Assembly: GCA_031551355.1 (NCBI GenBank)
Contig: JAVBNT010000005.1
Location: 37,092-101,091 of the forward strand
Length of the DNA stretch: 64,000 nucleotides
Source of the DNA: JAVBNT01 sp031551355
GTDB lineage: Bacteria > Vulcanimicrobiota > CADAWZ01
Direction: 5' to 3'
Shown here: in pieces, positions 25,414-33,998 of the stretch
Layout of the letters: every line of letters starts with the position of its first letter
Numbering within the stretch: position 1 is the stretch's first letter
The notes under the pieces: model-generated
The model's database searches: none
What the model saw: only the letters and a program-made list of their open reading frames with translations
What the model was told of the DNA's origin: nothing
Position numbers and translations under genes: made by a program

Positions 25414-26721
25414 CTATGTAATCTCCGCTATTTCTACGCCTATTTCCGGGGGTTCTTCTTCACAGACCCTATTGGGAGCAAAGCATTTTTCCCATTTTGA
25501 AACAACGATTGTCGCAATACAGTTGCCGATAACATTTACAGCCGATCTGCCCATATCGAGAATTTCGTCCACACCCAATATAATCAGCAGCGCTTCTATG
25601 GGCAAATGAAATGCCGAAAGAGTTCCTGCTAAAATGACAAGTGATGCTCTGGGCACGCCGGCAACTCCTTTGCTGGTAATCATCAGTGTCAGCAGCATAA
25701 GTATCTGGGTGTGCAGCGGCATATCAACTCCTGCCGCCTGAGCGACAAACATCGCTGCCAATGACAGGTATAACGTAGAGCCGTCAAGATTAAAACTGTA
25801 TCCGGTCGGCATTACAAAACTGACGATATGTTTAGGTGAGCCGAATTTCTCCATTGCGTCCATCGCTTTGGGAAGTGCGGCCTCACTTGAAGTGGTTGAA
25901 AAGGCGAGAATTACCGGATCCTTTATAGAGTTCCAGAATTTGAAGACATTTATTCTTAGTGCCGTTAAGATAGGCACCTGACAGAACAGTAAAAATGCAA
26001 ACAATGCGCCGTATAGCGTCAATGTCAGTTTGCCGAGACTGATTACAATTCCCAGACCGTGTTCTCCTATTGCCGCCGCCATAGCTGCTCCAACCCCAAA
26101 TGGTGCAAAATACATTATATATGATGTAAATTTAAACATAACCGCCGCGACACTCTCGCAAAGTGTCACTATTGGTTTTGCCTTTTCTCCGATAGCCAGG
26201 CACCCCGCGGAAAAGATTAGCGTGAAGACGACTATTTGCAGAATATCCCCTCTTGCCATAGAGTCGACAATACTCGGAGTAAACAGATGCTGGACCGTCT
26301 CTCCCAGTGTCATTGGTGTGTGGGCTGCTTTTTGCAGATCGAATCCCGGTATATTCTGGGCATGAGCCGCGGCATTGATTTTTATCCCGTCACCGGGTTT
26401 TACTAAATTTGCCGCACCCAGTCCGATTACAAGGGCGATTGTTGTTATGATCTCAAAGTAAATAATGGCCTTTAAGCCAATCCTGCCGACTGTTTTCATT
26501 GAGCCGGCTCCGGTTATTCCCACCACCAGGGTTGAAAATACCAGAGGAGCGATGATAGCTTTGATCATTACAATAAACATGCGTCCGTAGGGGCGTAATG
26601 ATACTGCAAAATCCGGAGCTATGACGCCGATGATTCCGCCAATAACGAGGCCGGCTAAAATCCATTTGGTTAAGGCGTGAGTTTTTTTCTGCTCATTGCA
26701 GTCGTTGTTGGTATTATGCAT
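25414..26721 (-). CDS. Dicarboxylate/amino acid:cation symporter (DAACS)
   Basis: A 435-aa membrane transporter of the GltP/DctA/GltPh family, with about eight membrane helices and two re-entrant hairpins. Family signatures are visible: AFSTTSSEAALP (hairpin 1), VSFVMPTGYSFNLDGSTLYLSLA (helix 7) and MLLTLMITSKGVAGVPRASL (hairpin 2). It takes up glutamate, aspartate or C4-dicarboxylates with Na+ or H+; specificity is not clear. The N- and C-termini are hydrophilic and cytoplasmic. The 300-bp gap to recQ on the right holds the divergent start regions. Confidence 0.95.
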   Translation of the reverse strand: MHNTNNDCNEQKKTHALTKWILAGLVIGGIIGVIAPDFAVSLRPYGRMFIVMIKAIIAPLVFSTLVVGITGAGSMKTVGRIGLKAIIYFEIITTIALVIGLGAANLVKPGDGIKINAAAHAQNIPGFDLQKAAHTPMTLGETVQHLFTPSIVDSMARGDILQIVVFTLIFSAGCLAIGEKAKPIVTLCESVAAVMFKFTSYIMYFAPFGVGAAMAAAIGEHGLGIVISLGKLTLTLYGALFAFLLFCQVPILTALRINVFKFWNSIKDPVILAFSTTSSEAALPKAMDAMEKFGSPKHIVSFVMPTGYSFNLDGSTLYLSLAAMFVAQAAGVDMPLHTQILMLLTLMITSKGVAGVPRASLVILAGTLSAFHLPIEALLIILGVDEILDMGRSAVNVIGNCIATIVVSKWEKCFAPNRVCEEEPPEIGVEIAEIT

Positions 26722-27021
26722 TATTTTTATATCCTAATAAGATTTAGTATGAATATATTTTTTATATTTTAAGATGAGTTTAATTTTTAGTGAAGTATGG
26801 TAAAATTCTTTTTTCTGAAAAAAATTCCCTTTCTTGCTTTGATAAAACATGTACCTCATTTTGAGAAAAAATGTTTGCGGCTAAAAAACTGTCCCGGAAA
26901 GTGTCGGTAATATGTTATTAACTTGGATTGCCTGCATAAAAGGACACTGTCTGCAGATAGATAATTTATTATAAACATAAAAAAGTTCGGAGCCGGCATT
27001 TTTTGGTAAAGCGGAGACGCC
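26722..27021. other. Divergent intergenic region between the symporter and recQ
   Basis: 300 AT-rich bases between two divergent genes. It should hold both promoters, but I see no convincing -35/-10 pair, operator or RNA. GCGGAGACGCC just before 27022 is the recQ ribosome site. Confidence 0.4.
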
Positions 27022-28863
27022 ATGGATAAATATACTGTATTGAAGCAATATTTTGGACATTCATCATTTCGGGGCGGACAGGAAGAAATGATTGATGCCT
27101 TACTGAATGGGAGAGATGTTTTTGGGATTATGCCCACCGGCGGTGGTAAGAGTATTTGTTATCAGGTTCCGGCAATACTTATGGACGGTATTACGTTTGT
27201 GATATCTCCTTTGATTTCGCTGATGAAGGATCAGGTTATGGCATTGAAAAATGCCGGTGTCAAAGCCGCGTTCATCAATAGTACTCTTTCACCCGAACAA
27301 ATCAGTATTGTATATGACAGAATGTGCAAAGGTGAATATAAAATTGTATACGTAGCTCCAGAACGGTTGTCCGGTGATGGTTTTTTATTTTTTGCTCAGC
27401 AATTGAATATTTCTATGATTGCCGTCGATGAAGCTCATTGTATTTCAATGTGGGGACAGGACTTTCGCCCTAGCTATAGGCAAATCGTAAGCTTTATTGA
27501 AAAATTGCCCCAAAGACCGGCTTTGGCGGCTTTTACCGCAACCGCGACAACTCAGGTTCGTGATGATATTGAGCAAATATTGAAACTGCGCAGTCCGTTA
27601 TGTCTGGTGACCGGTTTTGACCGGCCGAATCTGAATTTTGAAGTTCTAAAACCAAAAAATAAAGCAAAAACGCTCAGCTCGCTTTTGCATGAACATCACG
27701 GTAAGAGCGGCATTATTTACTGTGCGACACGTGCTGCCGTCGAGCAGCTATGCGGCGATTTGTCTGTGGAGGGAAGATCTGTTACAAGATACCATGCGGG
27801 TCTGACGGATATGGAGCGCCGGCAAAATCAGGACGATTTTATCTATGACCGCCGTGCGGTAATGATTGCAACAAATGCTTTTGGAATGGGAATTGACAAA
27901 TCAAACGTCAGTTTTATTATTCATTATAATATGCCCAAAAGTCTTGAGGCTTACTATCAGGAGGCCGGACGCGCGGGGCGGGACGGTGAGAAAGCCGACT
28001 GTATTTTATTATTTTCCTCCGGTGATATTTCAACGGCAAAATATTTTATTCAGAATTCGGGTGAAAGCGAGGATTTAGGCGAAGAAGAACGCAGGCTCGT
28101 AACAGAGCAGGATTACAAGCGTCTTGACGCTATTATTGGATACTGCAAAACGAGGAGTTGTTTGCGCGGATATATTTTAGGATACTTTGCCCAGGAACAT
28201 ACCGCTAACTGCGGAAACTGTGGAAACTGCAGCGGAGAATATATCGAAAAGGATATCACAAACGAGGCGCAGATGATTCTTTCCTGTGTAAAACGGGTAA
28301 AAGACAGGCTTGGTTATTCGGTAGGCTCAATGCTTATTGTGCGGACTTTGTGCGCCAGCGCGGAAAAAAGGGTGATTGAACTGGGTCTTGATAAGTTGAG
28401 CACTTACGGTTTGATGAAAAATGTTTCAAGACAGGCAGTCAAGGAATACCTTGACTGCCTGGAGTCTTTAGGTTATTTATACACAGACCCGGTATACGGA
28501 GGCATTGAACTGACTAAAATTTCCGGTGATGTTCTTTTTAATAATGAAAAAGTAAAGATAAAGGAACAGTTACAACTGAAAAAGGTGTCTGCGCCGCCTG
28601 ATAAAAAAGCGGTGTATACGGATGCAGATACCGATATTGATTTATATGAGGTGTTAAAAACTTTGCGCTTAAAACTGGCGGGGCAGGAGGGTGTTCCGGC
28701 TTACGTAATTTTTTCCAACGCCGTTCTCGCCAATATAGTGAGAAAAATGCCGGGAACATTGCCGGAGTTTCTGAGTGTTTCCGGCGTCGGAGAATTTAAA
28801 GCTTCGCGTTACGGAAAGATATTTCTGGATGCTATTGCCGAATATAAAAAAGACAGGGGATAA
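27022..28863 (+). CDS. recQ: ATP-dependent DNA helicase RecQ
   Basis: 613 aa with complete RecQ architecture. Motif 0 is FGHSSFRGGQ (11-20), Walker A MPTGGGKS (37-44) and DEAH near 137 in AVDEAHCISMWGQDFRPSY. The second lobe has TNAFGMGIDKSNV and QEAGRAGRDG. The RQC zinc site (CKTRSCLRGYILGYF ... CGNCGNC) lies at about 375-410, followed by a winged helix. The final about 80 residues form an HRDC domain (ILANIVRKMPGTLPEFLSV). It unwinds DNA 3'-5' in recombination and repair. Start supported by GCGGAG and ATG 27022. It stands alone on its strand. Confidence 0.97.
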   Translation: MDKYTVLKQYFGHSSFRGGQEEMIDALLNGRDVFGIMPTGGGKSICYQVPAILMDGITFVISPLISLMKDQVMALKNAGVKAAFINSTLSPEQISIVYDRMCKGEYKIVYVAPERLSGDGFLFFAQQLNISMIAVDEAHCISMWGQDFRPSYRQIVSFIEKLPQRPALAAFTATATTQVRDDIEQILKLRSPLCLVTGFDRPNLNFEVLKPKNKAKTLSSLLHEHHGKSGIIYCATRAAVEQLCGDLSVEGRSVTRYHAGLTDMERRQNQDDFIYDRRAVMIATNAFGMGIDKSNVSFIIHYNMPKSLEAYYQEAGRAGRDGEKADCILLFSSGDISTAKYFIQNSGESEDLGEEERRLVTEQDYKRLDAIIGYCKTRSCLRGYILGYFAQEHTANCGNCGNCSGEYIEKDITNEAQMILSCVKRVKDRLGYSVGSMLIVRTLCASAEKRVIELGLDKLSTYGLMKNVSRQAVKEYLDCLESLGYLYTDPVYGGIELTKISGDVLFNNEKVKIKEQLQLKKVSAPPDKKAVYTDADTDIDLYEVLKTLRLKLAGQEGVPAYVIFSNAVLANIVRKMPGTLPEFLSVSGVGEFKASRYGKIFLDAIAEYKKDRG

Positions 28864-29004
28864 AATGAGGCAAGGCGGATTGCCTAATGAGCTAAATTGC
28901 GATGCCCGGCTTTACAAAGTATGAGTGCCGAATTAGAGGAAATCAATTTATTTTAACGTATTTATTATAAGCTTTAGGGTTAATATTTATAAAGGAGTTT
29001 TTTT

Positions 29005-30072
29005 ATGAGAAAATTTTTATTGATGATGGTGGTTTTTTCATGTATGGCGCTTTTCGGCTGTGGTTCTGATTCTTCTGACGGTTATTTCAACGGTAATAAT
29101 AACAACAATAACAACCGTTCATATGTGCCTTATGTAGGTATTGCTGACGGGTCCAAAAACCGTATGATTTTAATCAACCGGAACACCGGCGGCTTGCTGC
29201 ACCATACAAGTGCTTCAAATTCTTCGGCTATTCCTCAGAATATTACTTTTTCGATGTATAACGGCGGGTTTTACCTTTCAAACCCCAGCTTGTCGCTTAT
29301 CTCTGCCGTCGGAATAAATACTACATGGGAAACGGGTGAAATTTCCTGGTCGTTGAACGGTTATTCCGTCCCCGGTAGTATTGTTGCGGCTTATACAGGC
29401 CCTATTTTCTGTATTTTGTCTAAAACATCGGATCCTTCATCTGAAGCGATCCTTGTTAAAAGTACTCTTAATGCTGATGGAACAACAGCAGCTGTTCCGA
29501 CAGAAATAAGCGTATTGGGAAGACCGGTACAGGTCGTTGTTAACAGAACTGCCAATTATGCCTATGTAACCGGCTGTGGCCTGGACAATTGCTCCGTTGG
29601 AATCATAGATGTTGCCGCGGGAACTCTTATGACAACACTGTCTTCGGCAGGTAATGCCGGAATTGCCGTAAGGCTGAATGGCGGGTATGTCTACTCGGTT
29701 AATAACATAACGAAGATATTATACAAAATTGCTCCGGAAGGCTCTATTGTAGCTTCGGTTCCTTTGACGGCAATGACTTCTCCTTATGGAGTCGCTGTTA
29801 TGGGGTCCAGAGTATATGTAACCGACACTGCACAGGCGAATGTCTATTCTTTTGATGCCGATACCCTGGAACCATCTGCAGTTGTTGGAATAGTGGCTCC
29901 GGCTAAATATATCTGCTCAAGTCCTGAAGAAGATTCAATGTATATCTCGAATATAGGTACGTCATATCTTTCTTATATGAACACTGCAAGACTTGACACC
30001 GTTCATAATAACATTTTGCTCCCGGATGGAGCGCTGCCGATGGGGATTGCTATTATGCCTACTTTAAAATAA
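29005..30072 (+). CDS. Beta-propeller lipoprotein
   Basis: A 355-aa protein with a type II signal peptide: MRK, hydrophobic core LLMMVVFSCMALF and lipobox ending in C19 (LFGC). An Asn/Gly run (about 28-37) forms a spacer from the membrane. The rest consists of repeated beta units (VVVNRTANYAYVTG, IAVRLNGGYVYSVN, YGVAVMGSRVYVTD, PAKYICSSPEEDSMYI). This resembles YncE-like seven-bladed propellers. No catalytic motif was recognised; binding or scaffolding at the cell envelope is likely. Strong site AAAGGAG before the ATG. The stop codon falls at the edge of a fold-back element at 30071. Confidence 0.75.
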   Translation: MRKFLLMMVVFSCMALFGCGSDSSDGYFNGNNNNNNNRSYVPYVGIADGSKNRMILINRNTGGLLHHTSASNSSAIPQNITFSMYNGGFYLSNPSLSLISAVGINTTWETGEISWSLNGYSVPGSIVAAYTGPIFCILSKTSDPSSEAILVKSTLNADGTTAAVPTEISVLGRPVQVVVNRTANYAYVTGCGLDNCSVGIIDVAAGTLMTTLSSAGNAGIAVRLNGGYVYSVNNITKILYKIAPEGSIVASVPLTAMTSPYGVAVMGSRVYVTDTAQANVYSFDADTLEPSAVVGIVAPAKYICSSPEEDSMYISNIGTSYLSYMNTARLDTVHNNILLPDGALPMGIAIMPTLK

Positions 30073-30195
30073 ATCAATTGAAACAGGCGAATCTGTGTCG
30101 CCAAATTCAATTTCTCTCATTCCGCCGTAGTCCTGCTACGGCTCACTCGTAGAAGTTGAATTTGTCTTAACATCTCCACCTGTTTGAATTGATTT
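30071..30195. repeat. Nested fold-back element at the 3' end of the lipoprotein gene
   Basis: Three nested inverted repeats share one axis. The outer arms are 30071-30087/30179-30195 (17 bp, one mismatch). The middle arms are 30102-30115/30151-30164 (13 of 14 pair). The inner stem is GCCGTAG (30124-30130)/CTACGGC (30136-30142). It begins within the stop codon of the lipoprotein. It shares the inner block and the TTTGTCTTA segment with the element at 44347-44466, although their outer arms differ in sequence. Confidence 0.7.
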
Positions 30196-30224
30196 ACTAT
30201 AATAATGTAGGGTATTGAAAAAAG

Positions 30225-30263
30225 AAAAAACGAGAGTTGGCTTTAAGTCTTCTCTCGTTTTTT
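30225..30263. terminator. Bidirectional Rho-independent terminator
   Basis: AAAAAACGAGAG (30225-30236) and CTCTCGTTTTTT (30252-30263) form a perfect 12-bp arm pair with T/A runs on both sides. It separates the + strand lipoprotein from the - strand yggS. The remaining 30264-30361 holds nothing recognisable. Confidence 0.75.
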
Positions 30264-30361
30264 GTTATAAAATAGTGCTACTGACTTGGAGGTCGTGTCA
30301 ATAAAAATAAGATGGCTCTTTTTATAGCAATTGCCCAAGTATATGGAATTTCTCCCTGAAT

Positions 30362-31042
30362 TTATACTCTTTCCCCAAAAATGGCTCTGCCGATTCTCAC
30401 CATACTGGAGCCTTCCTCGATGGCAATTTCAAAATCATCCGTCATTCCCATGGACAGGATGGGGGACGATGACTTAAATATCTGTTCCGATAAAATTTTC
30501 ATCTCTTTGAAGTAATGCCTGTTGTCTTCGGGATTTTCAACAAAAGGGGGAATTGTCATCAGCCCTTTGAGACATACATTTTCCATATCAGAGATAAGTT
30601 TAGCGGCGTTTTCCGCTTCGCCGGGAAGAAAGCCATGTTTGGAGATCTCTTCTCCATAATGAATTTGCATTAGCAGTTCCGCTTTTTTACCTTTTTGGGC
30701 GCAAATATTATTTATTTTAACGGCCAGTTCCACTGAGTCTATACTTTGTATGGTGTTGAAATATTCAAGTGCCTGTTTTGCTTTATTGCTCTGAAGATGG
30801 CCGATGAAATGCCAGTTGACTTTATTGCATGCGGAAGCTTTTTCAATACCTTCCTGTATATAGTTCTCGCCGAAGTTTTTGACGCCGGCCTTTATGGCCG
30901 CTTCAATTTTGTCCATACCTACTTTTTTAGAAACAGCGACCAGTGTAATTTCGGACGTTTTTTTGTTAACTTTTGCCGCCGCGATTCTTATTCTCTCATT
31001 TATTTTTTCGAGATTTCCGGCAATATACTCAAATTCGTTCAT
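30362..31042 (-). CDS. yggS: YggS/PROSC-family pyridoxal-phosphate homeostasis protein
   Basis: 226 aa from ATG 31042, preceded by AAGGCAGG; a start at 31096 would add 18 atypical residues. It is a single-domain alanine-racemase-like barrel. The PLP lysine is K39 in LVAVSKK, followed by FGENYIQEG, WHFIGHLQSNK, IHYGEEISKHG and LSMGMTDDFEIAIEEGSSMVRIGRAIFG, all canonical. It is believed to buffer intracellular PLP rather than catalyse a reaction. The gene lies downstream of the PilT fusion gene but is separated from it by a terminator. Confidence 0.95.
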   Translation of the reverse strand: MNEFEYIAGNLEKINERIRIAAAKVNKKTSEITLVAVSKKVGMDKIEAAIKAGVKNFGENYIQEGIEKASACNKVNWHFIGHLQSNKAKQALEYFNTIQSIDSVELAVKINNICAQKGKKAELLMQIHYGEEISKHGFLPGEAENAAKLISDMENVCLKGLMTIPPFVENPEDNRHYFKEMKILSEQIFKSSSPILSMGMTDDFEIAIEEGSSMVRIGRAIFGERV

Positions 31043-31064
31043 AAAAACCTGCCTTAAATAAAAT

Positions 31065-31111
31065 AAAAAAGCACTTAATAAACGCATCAATGCCAATGTT
31101 TAAGTGCTTTT
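31065..31111 (-). terminator. Terminator between the PilT fusion gene and yggS
   Basis: Arms AAAAGCACTTAA (31067-31078) and TTAAGTGCTTTT (31100-31111) pair perfectly. Read on the - strand, the stem is followed by a T run. It lies 10-56 bases after the PilT-type gene stop. Confidence 0.7.
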
Positions 31112-31120
31112 GGGTTTAAA

Positions 31121-33115
31121 TTACAGCCAACTCATCAGGGAATCGTCCTGAATGGATGCTGAAGAGCCTGTAGTATGGCCTTCTACTCCCAATCTGAACT
31201 CTGTGCGCTGTTCGGCGTGATAAAGGGCGTCTTCCTTGGAAATAATTCCCGACTCTACAAGCTCGGTAAGTGCCTGAGTGAATGTCTGCATTCCTTCTCC
31301 TTTGCCTTCCACCATCAACGGGTATATCTCGCTGAGCTTGTTGTCGGATATCAGGCTTGAGATTGTTGGAGTGACGATCATTATTTCAACAGCCGGAACC
31401 CTTCCTTCACCATTTTGTCTATTTAGCAGTCTTTGTGAAATGACTCCTCTGAGAGTGGATGACAGAAGCAGTCTGTATTGCTGCTGCTGCTCCCCGGGGA
31501 ATACGTCAATAATTCTCTGGATGGCCTGTACCGTATTCGGAGTATGTAGTGTACTCAGAACCAGATGACCTGTCTCGGCGGCGATTGTTGAGGTGAAGAT
31601 CGTTTCGGCATCTCTCATTTCACCGATAAGGATGACGTTCGGATCCTGTCTTAGCGATGCCTTCAGTGCATCCAAAAATGATGGAGTATCACTTCCGACT
31701 TCCCTTTGTGTTACAAGGCTTATTTTATCGCTGTGTATATATTCGATCGGATCCTCTACGGTAACAATATGAAGCTTTTTATTTGCATTCAGATAGTCCA
31801 CAAGAGAAGCCAGTGTTGTTGATTTTCCGGAACCTGCCGGTCCGGTTACGAGCACCAGTCCGTTGTTTATGGACACGAGCTTTTTAATCACGGTAGGCAG
31901 TCTCAGGCTTTCAATCGAAGGAATTTCTGTTTTAAGCATTCTATAGGATGCGCTTACGCTGCCTTTTTGCATAAACGCATTGACTCTGAACCGCGCTTCC
32001 GGAATAGAATAAGCAAAGTCTATTTCTTTTTTCTCAAGCAGTTGTCTCCTTAAATTCCGGTTCATACCGGAAAGAACAAGATACTTACAGTTTACATCCG
32101 AAAGTGTTTCTCCTCCTACCGGCACAAGGTCGCCTTCGAGACGGACTGTCGGCGGAGCCCCTTCCTTTAAATGCAAATCGGAGGCCTGATGTTTTATCAT
32201 TACCTGCAGAAGATCATTAAGCTCAAATCCAAGCTCTTTATCCGGATTGGGATTTTCGAATGATTCTATATCATTTATGGCCACATCAAGCGGAGCAAAC
32301 AGCCTTTCCGCTTTCTTTTCTATATCTTCCAGTAATCTGGAAGCCGCATTCAGGCGTTTTTCCGTGGACTGGGCAAGCTCGAGGTCCGAAGTAAGCGTAG
32401 TAACCGTTTTGTCATACATATCGGAAATTTCCTGGATTTTGCCGGTCATCTCTTCTATTTTTTTAGGAGATTTTTCTATGGAATCGATTATTTCCTTAAA
32501 TTTTTCAAGTTCGCTTTTGATACCGTCCTGAAGCGATTTTGTTATTTTTTCATTAAAATCTTTGGTGACGGATTCTATTTTTTCTTCGTTTTTCTTTGTT
32601 TCTTCACTAAGTTTTTCGGAAAGCTCGGAGCATAAAGTTTCCGTTTTTGCTATTTTTTCCTGTGCTTCGGAGAGATGTTTTTCAAGATTTTGTTCCAACT
32701 GCTCTTTTACGGTATTTTCCGTTTTTTCTATTTTAGCTGAAACCGAGGAGATATTCCCTTTGCTTTCCTCGAGCTCCTCAGCTATGGAACTGATCGTCTG
32801 ATTCAACAGATCCAGCTCGTTTTTGAGCAAATCAATTTCCTGTGTTTTTTCAAGTTCGGCTTTTACTTCGTTCAATTCTGCTGCTGTTACCGGTTTTTGC
32901 TGTTGGAGCCTGCCTTCCAGTTTTTCCAGACGCTCCGAACAAACAGAAGTTGTTTCAGACAGTTTGTCAAGTTCGGGCAATCTCTTTACAAGGTCTTCCA
33001 TTTGCAGGCTGACCTCTTCAATGCCCCTTACTTTTTCTTCTGCTACTTTCGACTCCATAAGTACTAGAGCAATTCTCTGGTTTAATTCTTTTATATCTCT
33101 CTCAAGTTTATCCAT
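31121..33115 (-). CDS. PilT-type ATPase with a long N-terminal coiled coil
   Basis: 664 aa. Residues 1 to about 280 are a continuous heptad-rich coiled coil (Leu/Glu/Lys-rich; ELNQRIALVLMESKVAEE, LEEDIEKKAERLF-like end). From about 296 a complete PilT/PilU-type retraction ATPase follows: LNDLLQVMIKHQASDLHLKEG, Walker A GPAGSGKSTT (near 427), Asp box VEDPIEYIH, Walker B LRQDPNVILIGEMRD and STLHT. Normal PilT is about 350 aa, so the coiled coil nearly doubles it. It probably powers type IV pilus retraction or pseudopilus dynamics, with the coiled coil anchoring or regulating the hexamer. Pseudopilin genes occur 8 kb away (41184-44339). Confidence 0.88.
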   Translation of the reverse strand: MDKLERDIKELNQRIALVLMESKVAEEKVRGIEEVSLQMEDLVKRLPELDKLSETTSVCSERLEKLEGRLQQQKPVTAAELNEVKAELEKTQEIDLLKNELDLLNQTISSIAEELEESKGNISSVSAKIEKTENTVKEQLEQNLEKHLSEAQEKIAKTETLCSELSEKLSEETKKNEEKIESVTKDFNEKITKSLQDGIKSELEKFKEIIDSIEKSPKKIEEMTGKIQEISDMYDKTVTTLTSDLELAQSTEKRLNAASRLLEDIEKKAERLFAPLDVAINDIESFENPNPDKELGFELNDLLQVMIKHQASDLHLKEGAPPTVRLEGDLVPVGGETLSDVNCKYLVLSGMNRNLRRQLLEKKEIDFAYSIPEARFRVNAFMQKGSVSASYRMLKTEIPSIESLRLPTVIKKLVSINNGLVLVTGPAGSGKSTTLASLVDYLNANKKLHIVTVEDPIEYIHSDKISLVTQREVGSDTPSFLDALKASLRQDPNVILIGEMRDAETIFTSTIAAETGHLVLSTLHTPNTVQAIQRIIDVFPGEQQQQYRLLLSSTLRGVISQRLLNRQNGEGRVPAVEIMIVTPTISSLISDNKLSEIYPLMVEGKGEGMQTFTQALTELVESGIISKEDALYHAEQRTEFRLGVEGHTTGSSASIQDDSLMSWL

Positions 33116-33279
33116 ATGGCTTTATCCTCTTAAAGTTTCATTTTTTTGTTTCCGGTAACCCACTTATAAAGAATCATAATGCTCTAATAAAAAACAGTAA
33201 AAATCATTTGAAGCAATGTTTCATTTTTACTTATTATTATCAATTTTTTAATTCTTTTTTTTTTTATAAAGCCCTGCTC

Positions 33280-33759
33280 TTAATTTATCTTTTTTGCCAT
33301 CCGTTTTCTTTCTTCAATAAATCCCATTTTTTCATAAAATCCGACAGCTTCCTTATTGGCGCTTGTAACAAGCAGGCCTACAAAATTAAGTCCAAAATCT
33401 TTAATGAAATCAATAAATTTTTGAGTTAATTTTTGAGCGACTCCCTTACGTCTGTATATCTCGTCTACAGCCAAATCAAATATCCAGCCCTGCTTTTCAC
33501 CGGTAACGCTCTCTATATCTCCTGCAAACCCCAGCAGATGACCAAGGAATGTCCCTTTTTCATCTTCTGCTATAAAAATACCTACATGCGGAAGATCCAC
33601 CATTCCCGACAGTGATTCAAGATCATTTTTTCTGAATGTCTCCACCAATTTCATATCCACCGTTCTTGTCGGCGGAATACTGACCGGCGATACCTTTGAA
33701 GCCAGGTTAATAATATTGGGAATGTCTGCCAATTTTGCTTTTCTTATGAGGATCTCCAT
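33280..33759 (-). CDS. GNAT-family N-acetyltransferase
   Basis: 159 aa from ATG 33759, which has AAGGAG seven bases upstream. A frame from 33915 runs through the neighbouring fmdB-like gene and is not credible. Acetyl-CoA fold motifs are visible: IFDLAVDEIYRRKGVAQKL (motif A with R/Q-x-x-G-x-G/A) and ANKEAVGFYEKMGF (motif B). The substrate is unknown; it may acetylate a protein N-terminus or a small amine. It is the last gene of the gcv/lipoylation run on this strand, 20 bases after the FmdB-like gene. Confidence 0.88.
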   Translation of the reverse strand: MEILIRKAKLADIPNIINLASKVSPVSIPPTRTVDMKLVETFRKNDLESLSGMVDLPHVGIFIAEDEKGTFLGHLLGFAGDIESVTGEKQGWIFDLAVDEIYRRKGVAQKLTQKFIDFIKDFGLNFVGLLVTSANKEAVGFYEKMGFIEERKRMAKKIN

Positions 33760-33779
33760 TTGTATGCTCCTTAAATTAT

Positions 33780-33998
33780 TTAATGACATGACGAACAATT
33801 GTGCCCGCTGCATGAACTGCATGATGAGCCGGATGAATGTGAATGTCCTGATGAGCCGGATGACGCAAACAGCGAGAATTTTTTCTGTGTGTCGCTGCTG
33901 CCGCATAGGGGACATTCGATTTTTTCAGGTTGACTGTTTCTGATGATTTTTTCAAAAACTTTACTGCAACCATTGCATAAATACTCAAAAATTGGCAT
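33780..33998 (-). CDS. FmdB-type zinc ribbon protein with Ser/His/Cys-rich tail
   Basis: A 72-aa protein. Residues 1-42 are the FmdB/CxxC-CxxC regulatory zinc ribbon (PIFEYLCNGCSKVFEKII ... CPLCGSSDTQKKF). The tail is nearly all Ser, Gly, His and Cys (GHSHSS, SCSSCSGHNCSSCH) and could bind extra metal. The FmdB family was named for a putative regulator of formamide/formate genes; the function is not proven. It overlaps the lipoate-ligase gene by 14 bp at its start, and a GNAT gene follows. Confidence 0.85.
   Translation of the reverse strand: MPIFEYLCNGCSKVFEKIIRNSQPEKIECPLCGSSDTQKKFSLFASSGSSGHSHSSGSSCSSCSGHNCSSCH

Noticed and set aside
30071..30195. Integron attC site
   Set aside because: The nested-hairpin architecture is reminiscent, but the GTTRRRY/RYYYAAC core sites are missing and no integrase or cassette array is visible.
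33760..33915. N-terminal extension of the GNAT protein
   Set aside because: The extra 52 codons run through the FmdB-like gene in another frame. ATG 33759 has a good ribosome site.
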